A stretch of DNA of 64,000 nt, taken from assembly GCA_020444425.1 (NCBI GenBank), contig JAHLLB010000007.1, positions 62,001 through 126,000 on the forward strand. Direction: 5' to 3'. The DNA comes from a bacterium. GTDB lineage: Bacteria > Electryoneota > Electryoneia > Electryoneales > Electryoneaceae. Every line of letters begins with the position of its first letter. Within the stretch, counting starts at the first letter, position 1. Shown in pieces: positions 43,583-51,554 of the stretch. The position numbers and the translations under genes are program-made. Below the pieces are notes generated by a model. That model saw only the letters and a program-made list of their open reading frames with translations. It was not told the DNA's origin and did no database searches.

Positions 43583-44953
43583 CTATTTGAGTCCCAGCGC
43601 GGTCAGCTTCTTGTGCAGGTGTGTTCGTTCCAATCCGATCCGGCGCGCGGCTTCGCTGACATTGCCGCCGGTCGCTTCGAGCACCGCCTGCAGGTAGCGT
43701 TTTTCCGCCTCCGCACGGACTTCCGACAACGGCGTCCCGATTGGCGGAAGTTTACCCTCGGACGCGCTGTCGCCCGCGCCACGCATCGACCCGGACGCGT
43801 TCCGCACCTCCGGCGGCAGATCGCTTTCCTCGATCACCTCACCGCGTGCGAGGATCGCCACCCGTTCGATCACATTGCGCAACTCACGCACATTCCCCGG
43901 CCACTCGTATCGTTCCAACGCCAGCCGTGCCGGTTCGGACAGGGTTCGTTGCGGCAATCCGGTCTGGTGGAACTCGTCGAGGAAATGGTTCGCCAGCAAC
44001 GTGATATCGCCCTCGCGTTCGCACAACGGCGGCAGTTGCAACACCAGCACCGCGAGCCGGTAGTACAAATCTTCACGGAACCGGCCCTCGGCGATCTCAT
44101 GTTCCAGGTCACGGTGCGTCGCGGCGATCACACGCACATCCACCTTTTCCGTCTTCGTCGACCCGACCGCCTCAAATTCGCCTTCCTGCAGCACACGCAG
44201 CACCTTCGCCTGCGCCTCGAGCCCCATGTCGGCGATTTCGTCGAGGAACAATGTGCCAGTATCCGCCTGCTTGAACGTGCCGATCTTGTCCTTCAACGCG
44301 CCGGTGAACGCGCCCTTGACATGCCCGAACAGCACCGACTCGACCAGTTCCTTCGGGATCGCGGCGCAGTTGACCTTGATGAACGGTTTCGCGAGCCGTT
44401 GCGAGCCCTCATGCACCGCCCGCGCGACCAGCTCCTTGCCGGTGCCGGATTCGCCGAGTACCAGCACACGGCCATCCGTCGGCGCGACACGTCCGATCCA
44501 GTCCCGCACTTCCGCCAACTGCGGGCTGTCGCCGATGATCGTGCCCTCGCCGGGCAGTTCGGCGACCTTTTTTCGCAGACGCCGGGCCTGTAACGCATTG
44601 CGCAACGTCTCCAGCACCCGCTCCCGCTCGAGCGGCTTCTCGAGGAAGTCGAACGCGCCCCGTTTCACCGCTTCGACCGCGTCCGCCATTGTCCCGTGCC
44701 CGCTGATCATCACCACCGGAACGTCCGCATAATGCGACTTGATCTCCTCCAGCAACGTGAGATCCTTCAGGTCCGGCAACTTGAGATCGAGCAGTATCGC
44801 GTCCGGCGAGGATTTCGCCAATTCGGCACGTGCTTCCTTCGCCGATCCGGCCTCGGTGGTGGTGTAGCCATCCGCCTCGAGCACCATGGTCAACGTGCGG
44901 CGGATGTTCTTCTCGTCGTCGATGATGAGGATGGTGAAGTTGTCGCTGGGCAT
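43583..44953 (-). CDS. NtrC-family sigma-54-dependent response regulator
   Basis: A 456-residue activator. The receiver domain has phosphoacceptor D56 (ILLDLKLPDL) and K106. The AAA+ domain has Walker A GESGTGKE (167-174), the sigma-54 contact loop GAFTGA (214-219), TGTLFLDEIADM and WPGNVRELRN. A Fis-type helix-turn-helix closes it (NVSEAARRIGLERTHLHKKL). No kinase gene is next to it, though two orphan kinases lie elsewhere in the window. I found no convincing GG-N10-GC sigma-54 promoter nearby, so the targets are unknown. Confidence 0.95.
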   Translation of the reverse strand: MPSDNFTILIIDDEKNIRRTLTMVLEADGYTTTEAGSAKEARAELAKSSPDAILLDLKLPDLKDLTLLEEIKSHYADVPVVMISGHGTMADAVEAVKRGAFDFLEKPLERERVLETLRNALQARRLRKKVAELPGEGTIIGDSPQLAEVRDWIGRVAPTDGRVLVLGESGTGKELVARAVHEGSQRLAKPFIKVNCAAIPKELVESVLFGHVKGAFTGALKDKIGTFKQADTGTLFLDEIADMGLEAQAKVLRVLQEGEFEAVGSTKTEKVDVRVIAATHRDLEHEIAEGRFREDLYYRLAVLVLQLPPLCEREGDITLLANHFLDEFHQTGLPQRTLSEPARLALERYEWPGNVRELRNVIERVAILARGEVIEESDLPPEVRNASGSMRGAGDSASEGKLPPIGTPLSEVRAEAEKRYLQAVLEATGGNVSEAARRIGLERTHLHKKLTALGLK

Positions 44954-45085
44954 GGTCCGGTCCGGTTGTTACTGGAACAGCTGGAAGGTAGCGCGCGGAA
45001 TCCGCTCACGCGAGTGGATGAGGCTCAACGGGTAACGGGCACCGGACGGCGGACTGCGGACGGCGGGCAGTGAGATGTGAGATCT

Positions 45086-45314
45086 GCGTGTGCCCCGACG
45101 AGCTTGCTCGTCGGGATTATTCGCGCTTCAACATCACTTCATGCCCACGACATTTATGTCGTGGTTCATCCGCCATTTCCAGTTTATCCGGGGACATCTG
45201 GCGTGTGCCCCGACGAGCTTGCTCGTCGGGATTATTCGCGCTTCAACATCACTTCATGCCAACGACATTTATGTCGTGGTTCATCCACCATTTCCAGTTT
45301 ATCGGGGACATCTG
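45086..45314. repeat. 115-base tandem duplication with paired palindromes
   Basis: Two head-to-tail copies (45086-45200, 45201-45314) differ by two substitutions and one deleted base. Each carries CCCGACGAGC/GCTCGTCGGG with a two-base loop, then a second palindrome around ACGACATTTATGTCGT. In copy 2 one arm of the second palindrome is broken by a C-to-A change. A single related palindrome (CGAGCAAGCTCG) lies near 45511. The core resembles the hairpin at the right end of the IS200-type element. The rest of the 44954-45776 gap has no supported gene. Confidence 0.85.
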
Positions 45315-45776
45315 GCGGCACTCGTCGTGGGTAGACCGATGTGAAAAAACTGGCAGTCCCACTCCGATCCCTCGACGAACCGCACGATCTGTACCGACAG
45401 GTGTCCCCTTCACTCAACGGCTACCGGCTACCGTTTATTGAAAACTTGAACGATCCCTGCTGGCGGAGCCATGAGGGGGCATGTGAGAGGACACCTTCGG
45501 ATCATCCCGACGAGCAAGCTCGACGAGGCAGACCTTTCTATCACGCCGGCGACGTCCCCGGCCGTAGCACGGAACGCTTGTCAATGAGAACATGGTCCCC
45601 GAGAGCGCTTTCTTGCGCGAGACGCATGTTCGCATACCCTAACCCTTTGCGTTCGATGAGTCTGCGATTATCTTCTTACTCCATTGTGACGGATCGTGCG
45701 AACGGCCAAGTTCTTTTCACCTCTTCGTGTGCAACACAAACTTCAGATCATAGACCAGAGCTTTTGAGGAGAACCC

Positions 45777-46832
45777 ATGAGCGTCGGGATTGTCGGCTGG
45801 GGATGCAAACTCCCACGGAACCGAATCAAGCTGGAGACCATCGCTGAAGTGTGGGGGGCGGACGCCCCAAGTTACAAAAAGGGCCTGCTGCTGTATGAGA
45901 AGTCCGTACCGGGTCCGGACGAAGACGTGATCACCCTCTCTGTCATCGCCGCGCGTCGCGCCCTGATGCGCGCCGGCATCGACCCTGAGAAAATCGGTGC
46001 GTTGTACATCGGGTCGGAATCACACCCGTACGCCGTCAAACCATCCGGAACCACTGTCGCCGAAGCCATCGGCGCGGGTCACGATACCCATTGTGCCGAC
46101 TTCGAATTTGCCTGCAAGGCAGGATCGCAGGCGATGTACGTCGCCCATTCGCTGGTCAAGGCCGGCGAGATGGACTACGCCGTCGGTATCGGCGCGGACA
46201 CCTCACAGGGCGCCCCGGGCGACGCGCTCGAGTATTCGGCCTCTGCCGGCGCGGCCGCCTTCATCATGGGCAAGGACAAAGTCGTTGCGACCGTTGACTT
46301 CACGCATTCGTGGATGAGCGATACGCCGGACTTCTGGCGCCGTGAGTACGAACACTATCCGCAGCACGCCGGCCGTTTCACCGGTGAACCGGCCTTCTTC
46401 CGCACCACAATGGGCTGCGCGAACGCGTTGCTCGAAAAGTCCGGCATGAAGCCCGAAGACTTCGACTACTGCGTCTTCCATCAGCCGAACGGCAAGTTTC
46501 CGCAACGTGCGGCGAAAATGCTCGGCTTCGACGTTACGGGCGACGGCTTCAAGACCGGTTGGCTGACCCCGTGGCTGGGCAACACCTATTCCGGCGCGAG
46601 CCCGATCGGCCTGAGCGCGATTCTCGACGTCGCCAAGCCCGGCGACAAGATCTTCATGGTCAGCTACGGTTCCGGCGCGGGTTCGGACGGGTTCATCTTC
46701 ACCGTCACCGACGAGATCACTGCGCTGCAGGACAAGGCGCCGCATACGCGTCCGCAGCTGGATGAGGACAAGCACTACCTGAGCTACGGCCAGTACGCCA
46801 AGTTCCGCCACAAGATCCTGCGGAATTCGTGA
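45777..46832 (+). CDS. Hydroxymethylglutaryl-CoA synthase, archaeal type
   Basis: Condenses acetoacetyl-CoA with acetyl-CoA to HMG-CoA, the entry to the mevalonate pathway. At 351 residues it matches the short archaeal-type family rather than the longer MvaS of Gram-positives. The thiolase-fold triad is visible: E81 (GSESHPYAV), nucleophile C113 (FEFACKAGSQAM) and H235 (YCVFHQPNGKFP). GAGGAG lies before the ATG. A thiolase and a DUF35 protein follow 1.6-2.8 kb downstream; in archaea these three proteins form a channelling complex. The next gene overlaps its stop codon by four bases. Confidence 0.93.
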   Translation: MSVGIVGWGCKLPRNRIKLETIAEVWGADAPSYKKGLLLYEKSVPGPDEDVITLSVIAARRALMRAGIDPEKIGALYIGSESHPYAVKPSGTTVAEAIGAGHDTHCADFEFACKAGSQAMYVAHSLVKAGEMDYAVGIGADTSQGAPGDALEYSASAGAAAFIMGKDKVVATVDFTHSWMSDTPDFWRREYEHYPQHAGRFTGEPAFFRTTMGCANALLEKSGMKPEDFDYCVFHQPNGKFPQRAAKMLGFDVTGDGFKTGWLTPWLGNTYSGASPIGLSAILDVAKPGDKIFMVSYGSGAGSDGFIFTVTDEITALQDKAPHTRPQLDEDKHYLSYGQYAKFRHKILRNS

Positions 46833-47122
46833 CACCGTTGACGCCCGGCGAATGGCTGATCGGCATTGGCGGGGTGGTGGCGTTGATCGGCGTGTTTGCC
46901 GGTTTCTGGTGGCTTTGGACCTTCGAGTCCAAAGTGGAAAAAGCACAACCGTGGACCTACTGGACCACGTTCGCGGTTGTCGCCTGGGTCAACTACCAGA
47001 TCTTTGAGAGATTTGGTTTGCGGCCGATCAGTTTGTTCTGGCTGTTCAGTATCGCCGCCGCGCTGACACTCATCATCCCACCGGCTGTTGGGTGGTTGTG
47101 GAAGCAGATTTCGGGTGACTGA
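46829..47122 (+). CDS. Small membrane protein, translationally coupled
   Basis: A 97-residue protein starting at GTG within the GTGA overlap with the HMG-CoA synthase stop codon, a sign of coupling. Three hydrophobic segments: LIGIGGVVALIGVFAGFWWL, FAVVAWVNYQIF and LFWLFSIAAALTLIIPPAVG. The AWVN segment recurs in the small membrane protein at 47716-48030, suggesting the two are distant relatives. Family not recognised. Confidence 0.7.
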   Translation: MTPLTPGEWLIGIGGVVALIGVFAGFWWLWTFESKVEKAQPWTYWTTFAVVAWVNYQIFERFGLRPISLFWLFSIAAALTLIIPPAVGWLWKQISGD

Positions 47123-47157
47123 GGGATGCCGCTGAGCACCCCTGAATGGAGATACAG

Positions 47158-47256
47158 ATGAAGAAACTGATCATTTTCGCCGTCGTGGCGGTTGTCCTTG
47201 CACTGCTGGCGAAGGTGTGCGGAAAATACTGCCCGATAACGTGCAGCAAGTCGTGA
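47158..47256 (+). CDS. 32-residue membrane peptide with C-terminal cysteines
   Basis: The frame starts at ATG 47158 with GGAG five bases upstream and ends at TGA 47256. The peptide begins MKKLIIFAVVAVVLALLAKV, a single helix or uncleaved signal, and ends with CGKYCPITC. The good ribosome binding site and the gene-dense context support it; there is no homology I can name. Confidence 0.5.
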   Translation: MKKLIIFAVVAVVLALLAKVCGKYCPITCSKS

Positions 47257-47273
47257 ACAACGAGTAGCCGGTC

Positions 47274-47423
47274 ATGAGTCGCAAGCGCTGGTGGTTGATT
47301 GCCATTCTTTCCATGGTCATCATCAACGGAATCCTGTGGTTGTGGCTGGGGCCGCGTGGGGGATTTGGCTTGTTCTTGTTCCTGCCGTTCATCTTTTTCG
47401 GCCGAGCACGGGACGACAACTGA
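47274..47423 (+). CDS. 49-residue two-helix membrane protein
   Basis: ATG 47274 to TGA 47423. It starts MSRKRWWLIAILSMVIINGI, then LWLWLGPRGGFGLFLFLPFI and a charged end (FFGRARDDN), the layout of a small inner-membrane protein with positive residues inside. The ribosome binding site is weak. It lies 17 bases after the cysteine peptide frame. Confidence 0.5.
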   Translation: MSRKRWWLIAILSMVIINGILWLWLGPRGGFGLFLFLPFIFFGRARDDN

Positions 47424-47441
47424 TTCGATGAACTCAGGTGT

Positions 47442-47708
47442 ATGCGTATGGTGAGTCCAACGGACCAAACTCCTCCGATCATCACCTGGTGCACGGAGAT
47501 CGTGAAACGGTGGGACGGGCGTGACGAACGCTTTTTCATCCTCACGATGAAACAGGGCGAACGCCAGATCCTGAGCTTTCAGATCAGCGAAACCGAAGCC
47601 CGGGAGAGTTACCAGATCGAGATCCGGGACCATGAGTGTCCCTGTGAACGATTGGCAAGCGCTGTACTCAACGGCTGGTACACGGAAGTGAGACGACTGC
47701 GGGGATAG
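47442..47708 (+). CDS. Small soluble protein of unknown function
   Basis: An 88-residue protein (ITWCTEIVKRWDGRDERFFI, LSFQISETEARESYQI, HECPCERLASAVLNGWYTEV). No membrane segment or known motif. It lies 18 bases after one small membrane gene and seven bases before the next, on the same strand, so it is probably part of one transcript. Confidence 0.6.
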   Translation: MRMVSPTDQTPPIITWCTEIVKRWDGRDERFFILTMKQGERQILSFQISETEARESYQIEIRDHECPCERLASAVLNGWYTEVRRLRG

Positions 47709-47715
47709 CCGGCCG

Positions 47716-48030
47716 ATGGACGTACCCGATTACGAAGCACTGCATGAGCAGATCATGACAGTGGTGCAGGGCATGCCGGTCTGGCTGAAGATCCTGCGCT
47801 ACCTCAATGTCGCCGCGTTCCTCGCACTGGCGGTGTGGATCTGGCGCAGCAGCGTGCTCGGAAGTGTTTGGTGGAACGTCCTTATCTTCGCCGGCGGACT
47901 GGCGTTCACGGCGTGGGTAAACATTGAAATCTGGATCTTTGCGGGACGGCTCGATATCATCGGCCTGCTGCCCTTCCTGCCGCTGGTCTACGTCGGCGGG
48001 AAAACGATCCAGGACCGGATGACTGGATAA
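47716..48030 (+). CDS. Small three-helix membrane protein
   Basis: A 104-residue protein with an amphipathic N-terminus (DYEALHEQIMTVVQGMPVWL) and three hydrophobic segments: YLNVAAFLALAVWIW, WWNVLIFAGGLAFTAWVNIE and IIGLLPFLPLVYVGG. The middle helix shares AWVN with the 46829 gene. The heptamer array begins at the very next base after the TAA stop. Function unknown. Confidence 0.65.
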   Translation: MDVPDYEALHEQIMTVVQGMPVWLKILRYLNVAAFLALAVWIWRSSVLGSVWWNVLIFAGGLAFTAWVNIEIWIFAGRLDIIGLLPFLPLVYVGGKTIQDRMTG

Positions 48031-48144
48031 GGGCTATGGGCTATGGGCTATGGGCTATGGGCTATGGGCTATGGGCTATGGGCTATGGGCTGTGGGCTGT
48101 GGGCTGTGGGCTGTGGTCTCAGGACTCAGGACTCAGGACTCAGG
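48031..48144. repeat. Heptamer tandem repeats in three blocks
   Basis: Eight exact GGGCTAT units, then four exact GGGCTGT units, a five-base break, and three CAGGACT units followed by CAGGG. The array starts immediately after the TAA of the upstream gene and precedes a full dispersed inverted repeat by 70 bases. Confidence 0.95.
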
Positions 48145-48213
48145 GAATGTGCCCCTGATGGCTCTGCCAGCAGGGATGATCAAACGTCTATAGACCGGAA
48201 GTGGTTACACACG

Positions 48214-48329
48214 CGTCATTCTGAACGGAACGAAGAGAAGTGAAGAAGATCGAGGTTTACTAAAGGTTATTTAATTGTTTGTAAGCTGGACCTTCTTCAG
48301 CCGTAAACAGACACGGCTTCAGAATGACG
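48214..48329. repeat. Full dispersed inverted repeat
   Basis: CGTCATTCTGAA (48214-48225) is perfectly inverted at 48318-48329. Inner parts read GAAGTGAAGAAGATC on the left and CTGGACCTTCTTCAG on the right around an AT-rich centre (TTATTTAATTG). The AT-rich centre resembles that of the copy split by the IS200-type element. Confidence 0.88.
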
Positions 48330-48444
48330 TGATTCGAACGTTGCATGATCATAGCATAGTGTCAGTTGTTTATCTGATTTGCAACGGACTGATCAGAAAC
48401 GAAAAACTTCAGATACAGCAGAACAGAAACGAAGGGGAATGACG

Positions 48445-49602
48445 ATGCGGGATGTGGCGGTCATCGGCATCGGGATGACAAAGTTTGGCGAACTGTGGGA
48501 ACGCAGTTATCGCGATCTGTTCGTGGAAGCGGCCAAAGGCGCGATGAAAGACGCCGGCGTCGACAACCTCGACAGCATGTACATCGGCTGCATGTCCGGC
48601 GGACTGTTCGTCGGCCAGGAACACATCGGCAGCCTGATGGCGGATTATCTCGGCGTGGCACCGATCCCGGCGACACGCGTCGAGTCGGCCTGCGCTTCCG
48701 GCGGAACAGCCATCCGGTCGGCGTGGATCGAAGTCGCCTCCGGACTGAGCGACGTCGTGCTCGCGGGCGGTGTGGAGAAGATGACGGACGTGGACGGCGG
48801 CATGGCAACCTATGCCCTCGCCACTGCGGCGGACGCCGAGTACGAAGGCTTCCACGGCGCAACTTTCCCCGGCCTGTACGCGATGCTCGCGCACGCGCAC
48901 ATGGACAAGTATGGCACAACCTCGGAGATGATGGCGCATGTCGCGGTGAAGAATCACGCGAACGGCTCGCTGAACCCGAACGCGCAGTTCCCGGCGAAGA
49001 TCACCGTGGACGGCGTGCTCAACAGCACCATGGTCGCCGACCCGCTGCACATTCTCGACTGCAGCCCGGTCACCGACGGCGCGGCGGCCGCGATCCTCGC
49101 GCCGGTTGACCTCGCCAAGAGCATGGGCCTGCCGATTATCAAGATCCTCGGCGTTGGCATGGCAACCGACACGCTCGCATTGCACGCCCGCAAGGAGATC
49201 ACGCACCTCGGCGCCGTCGCGACCGCGACCAAACGCGCGCTCGACCTCGCCGGTGTCAGCATCAACGACATCGACTTCTGCGAAGTGCACGACTGCTTCA
49301 CGATCGCGGAAATCGCTGTGCTCGAAGCCATGGGCGTCTACGAACCCGGCAAGGCCGGTCCGGCGTCGATGGCCGGCGAAACCGCCCGTGACGGCAAGTT
49401 CCCGGTGAACCCGAGCGGCGGCCTGAAGTCGAAGGGTCATCCGGTCGGCGCGACCGGCGTGGCGCAGATCGTCGAGCTGGTCAAGCAGCTCCGTGGTACC
49501 GCCGAGAACGGCCGCCAGCTGGCCAAGGCGAACCGTGCCCTCGCGCAGAACATGGGCGGCTCGGGCGGCTCCAGCGTCGTGTCGATTCTCGAGGCGATGT
49601 AA
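48445..49602 (+). CDS. Thiolase, SCP-x / archaeal acetoacetyl-CoA type
   Basis: A 385-residue thiolase expected to join two acetyl-CoA to acetoacetyl-CoA. The nucleophile is C83 ([12 protein letters not shown]). The other site residues are in [10 protein letters not shown] and [14 protein letters not shown]. The final Cys-containing loop of classical thiolases is replaced by [12 protein letters not shown], as in the archaeal and SCP-x group. ATG 48445 is preferred to ATG 48439 because GAAGGGGA ends at 48438, too close to the first ATG. Together with the HMG-CoA synthase and DUF35 protein it forms the archaeal-type HMG-CoA module. Confidence 0.92.
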   Translation: MRDVAVIGIGMTKFGELWERSYRDLFVEAAKGAMKDAGVDNLDSMYIGCMSGGLFVGQEHIGSLMADYLGVAPIPATRVESACASGGTAIRSAWIEVASGLSDVVLAGGVEKMTDVDGGMATYALATAADAEYEGFHGATFPGLYAMLAHAHMDKYGTTSEMMAHVAVKNHANGSLNPNAQFPAKITVDGVLNSTMVADPLHILDCSPVTDGAAAAILAPVDLAKSMGLPIIKILGVGMATDTLALHARKEITHLGAVATATKRALDLAGVSINDIDFCEVHDCFTIAEIAVLEAMGVYEPGKAGPASMAGETARDGKFPVNPSGGLKSKGHPVGATGVAQIVELVKQLRGTAENGRQLAKANRALAQNMGGSGGSSVVSILEAM

Positions 49603-49603
49603 A

Positions 49604-49650
49604 GGTGTCATCCTGACGACCGGCGCCAGCCGGGCGAGAAGGATCTTGTC
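49604..49650. repeat. Half copy of the dispersed repeat
   Basis: GGTGTCATCCTGACGACC and GAGAAGGATCTTGTCGAAG form one arm only. It fills the 78-base gap between the thiolase stop codon and the ribosome binding site of the DUF35 gene, without separating the operon. Confidence 0.65.
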
Positions 49651-49680
49651 GAAGACATTGAATTGTAAGGAGATAAAGCG

Positions 49681-50079
49681 ATGGCCCAGACATTAACCGG
49701 CCGGGTGTGGCGTGAACAGCCGCAACGGTATCGCATGATCGCGAACAAGGACACCGAAACGGGAGAAATCTACTTCCCGCCGCGGCTCGTCGCGCCGGGC
49801 AACCTCGACGCAACGTTCGAAGAGGTGCAGCTCAGCGGCAGCGGCAAGGTGGTGACGTTCACCATCATCCGTGTCGCGCCGACACCATACGCCGACCTCG
49901 CGCCGTACGCACTCGCCGTGGTCGAGACAGAGGACGGCGTCCGCCTGACCTGCCAGCTGACCGACCTCGACGTTGACGACGTCAAGATCGGCATGCCGGT
50001 GCAGTTCGAGTTCCGCAAGCTGTACGATGACAACGAGGCCAGCGTCATCTACTACGGCTACAAAGCCGTGCAGGTCTGA
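49681..50079 (+). CDS. DUF35 OB-fold protein lacking the zinc-ribbon cysteines
   Basis: A 132-residue protein. AAGGAG lies nine bases before the ATG. The N-terminus NKDTETGEIYFPPRLVAPG aligns with the usual zinc ribbon (NKCxxCG...FPPRxxCPxC), but all four cysteines are replaced. The OB fold follows: GSGKVVTFTIIRVAPTPYAD and GVRLTCQLTDLDVDDVKIGM. In archaea the DUF35 protein bridges thiolase and HMG-CoA synthase and shares their CoA site. Its position directly after the thiolase fits that role here. A strong terminator follows. Confidence 0.9.
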   Translation: MAQTLTGRVWREQPQRYRMIANKDTETGEIYFPPRLVAPGNLDATFEEVQLSGSGKVVTFTIIRVAPTPYADLAPYALAVVETEDGVRLTCQLTDLDVDDVKIGMPVQFEFRKLYDDNEASVIYYGYKAVQV

Positions 50080-50092
50080 TCGTATGCATCCG

Positions 50093-50123
50093 AACGGCGC
50101 CGGTGATTCCGGCGCCGTTTTTG
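50093..50123 (+). terminator. Intrinsic terminator
   Basis: AACGGCGCCGG (50093-50103) pairs perfectly with CCGGCGCCGTT (50109-50119), followed by TTTG. It closes the thiolase-DUF35 transcript and lies only 12 bases before the start codon of the next gene, whose GGAG site is just beyond the stem. Confidence 0.88.
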
Positions 50124-50135
50124 TCGGAGTCCACA

Positions 50136-50885
50136 ATGAAACGCTGGCACTCGATTATCGTGGTAGACCTCATCGTTTTTGTTACGCTTGCATTACCTGT
50201 CTCAAGCCCCGCCGGCCGTTTCTTCGACGGCTATTCCATCGCGTCAGACCACATCAGGTGGAGCGGCAGGGAAGGCGACAAGCCGAAGCGCACCATCGAC
50301 GTGCAGGTCTACGACCGGTACGACGAGGACAAGCTGCGTGAGCTCGTCTTTGCCATCAGCGCGTGGGCCGACACATCCAAGCCGTACGATCAGACGCTTC
50401 AGATGTACGGCGAACAGATGTATCAGCTACTGACCGTGTCCGGCGACACCCTCTACCCCACCCCCAGCATCGTGTTTCACTACCCTGAGTACATGCCGCC
50501 CGACCCGCAGATCTACGGCACCGGCGCGTTGACGACCGATCCCGACACCGGCGAACGCACCGCGCGTGTTCACATTCTGGGGATGCAGGCGGATCAGGTC
50601 GATCAGATCCGGCAGGAACACGTCCGGCCCGTAGGATGTGTCGGCTCCTATTTCAGCGAGTGGTCGGCATCGTGGTACGACATCATCAAGCGTGACGGCA
50701 AATGGTACATCGGGGGCGTCGGACCGCTTGTCCAGGAGAACGATTCAACCTTCAATTTCGTCATCGAGGAAAATGGACATCGAACCGTGATGGAAACTTT
50801 CCAGCTTCTGAATGGCGGTGACGTGCTATACGTTCCCGGCGGTGATGGCATCCCTCCGGATTACGCCCGGTTGGTCAAACCCTGA
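50136..50885 (+). CDS. Exported protein of unknown function
   Basis: A 249-residue protein. ATG 50136 follows GGAG and gives the signal peptide MKRWHSIIVVDLIVFVTLAL. The mature part (RWSGREGDKPKRTIDVQVYD, VFHYPEYMPPDPQIYG, RPVGCVGSYFSEWSASWYD) has no motif I recognise and no sorting domain. It is probably periplasmic. The transcript would have to start within or beyond the terminator just upstream, so some readthrough from the DUF35 gene is possible. Confidence 0.65.
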   Translation: MKRWHSIIVVDLIVFVTLALPVSSPAGRFFDGYSIASDHIRWSGREGDKPKRTIDVQVYDRYDEDKLRELVFAISAWADTSKPYDQTLQMYGEQMYQLLTVSGDTLYPTPSIVFHYPEYMPPDPQIYGTGALTTDPDTGERTARVHILGMQADQVDQIRQEHVRPVGCVGSYFSEWSASWYDIIKRDGKWYIGGVGPLVQENDSTFNFVIEENGHRTVMETFQLLNGGDVLYVPGGDGIPPDYARLVKP

Positions 50886-51055
50886 TCCACCCTTGTGCTA
50901 CCTGCCTTTCGGGTGGTCGGCTTCCCGAGGTCTCCTCCACAGAGTCATGCCCGAAAAAAGTCCTGTAACTATCTCTCCCGAGTTCGCGTCTACTAAGTAC
51001 GGAACGTGGGTGCTGCGCGACGTCTGACATCCAGTTTTTACCAGGAGATACGACG

Positions 51056-51343
51056 ATGCGTACACAATCGATGATGTTGATGGCCTGCCTGGTGTTGGTG
51101 CTCGCAGTTGCGGCACCGTCCCTCGCCAACAATCCCCTCCCCAATGAGAGGGCGTTTTACGCCGTGGATGATGACACGGTATTCCACCCGGTACCGCTTC
51201 CGGTGGTCAAGTCTTTGCCGTTCTTCCAACCCTACCTCCCGTGGATTCCGATTCCGCTCCTTCCGGAGCCGGGTATCGATGACGGACCGTTCCAGCGGTT
51301 GGTGAAGCCGGTGACGAGTACAAGTCCGAAGCACGCGCGTTAA
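51056..51343 (+). CDS. Small secreted proline-rich protein
   Basis: A 95-residue protein with a strong ribosome binding site (CAGGAGATACGACG) and signal peptide MRTQSMMLMACLVLVLAVAA. The mature part of about 70 residues is rich in Pro and aromatic residues (FHPVPLPVVKSLPFFQPYLP, WIPIPLLPEPG). No family recognised. Confidence 0.6.
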   Translation: MRTQSMMLMACLVLVLAVAAPSLANNPLPNERAFYAVDDDTVFHPVPLPVVKSLPFFQPYLPWIPIPLLPEPGIDDGPFQRLVKPVTSTSPKHAR

Positions 51344-51554
51344 CCCGGCACCGTCGGGAACACGGCGTCGCACCAGGGTTGTTGTGGATCATGGCGAACT
51401 CTGTTCATGACCTGCAATTGCCCTGTCCGGCTCCCGGGGGCTCTCAATGTGCTCCCTTCGTAGTAACCCAGCGCACGAACCCGTCGTCACAGGGGCGTAG
51501 ATGGGTGAACAACAGGGCGCGACAACAGCCGACCCTGAAGAGGAGAGAAAGATC

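Noticed and set aside
45086-45314. Possible CRISPR array or attachment-site pair
   Set aside because: There are only two directly abutting 115-base copies with no spacer and no integrase nearby.
45341-45847. 168-codon plus-strand frame overlapping the start of HMG-CoA synthase
   Set aside because: GTG start without ribosome binding site. The frame runs through palindromic repeat debris and into the synthase in another frame, and has no recognisable domain.
48031-48144. Possible CRISPR array
   Set aside because: Units are seven bases with no spacers, and no cas genes are present. The same applies to the arrays at 15.6 and 38.8 kb.
48409-49611. 400-codon minus-strand frame opposite the thiolase gene
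   Set aside because: Antisense shadow; the thiolase carries all expected catalytic motifs.
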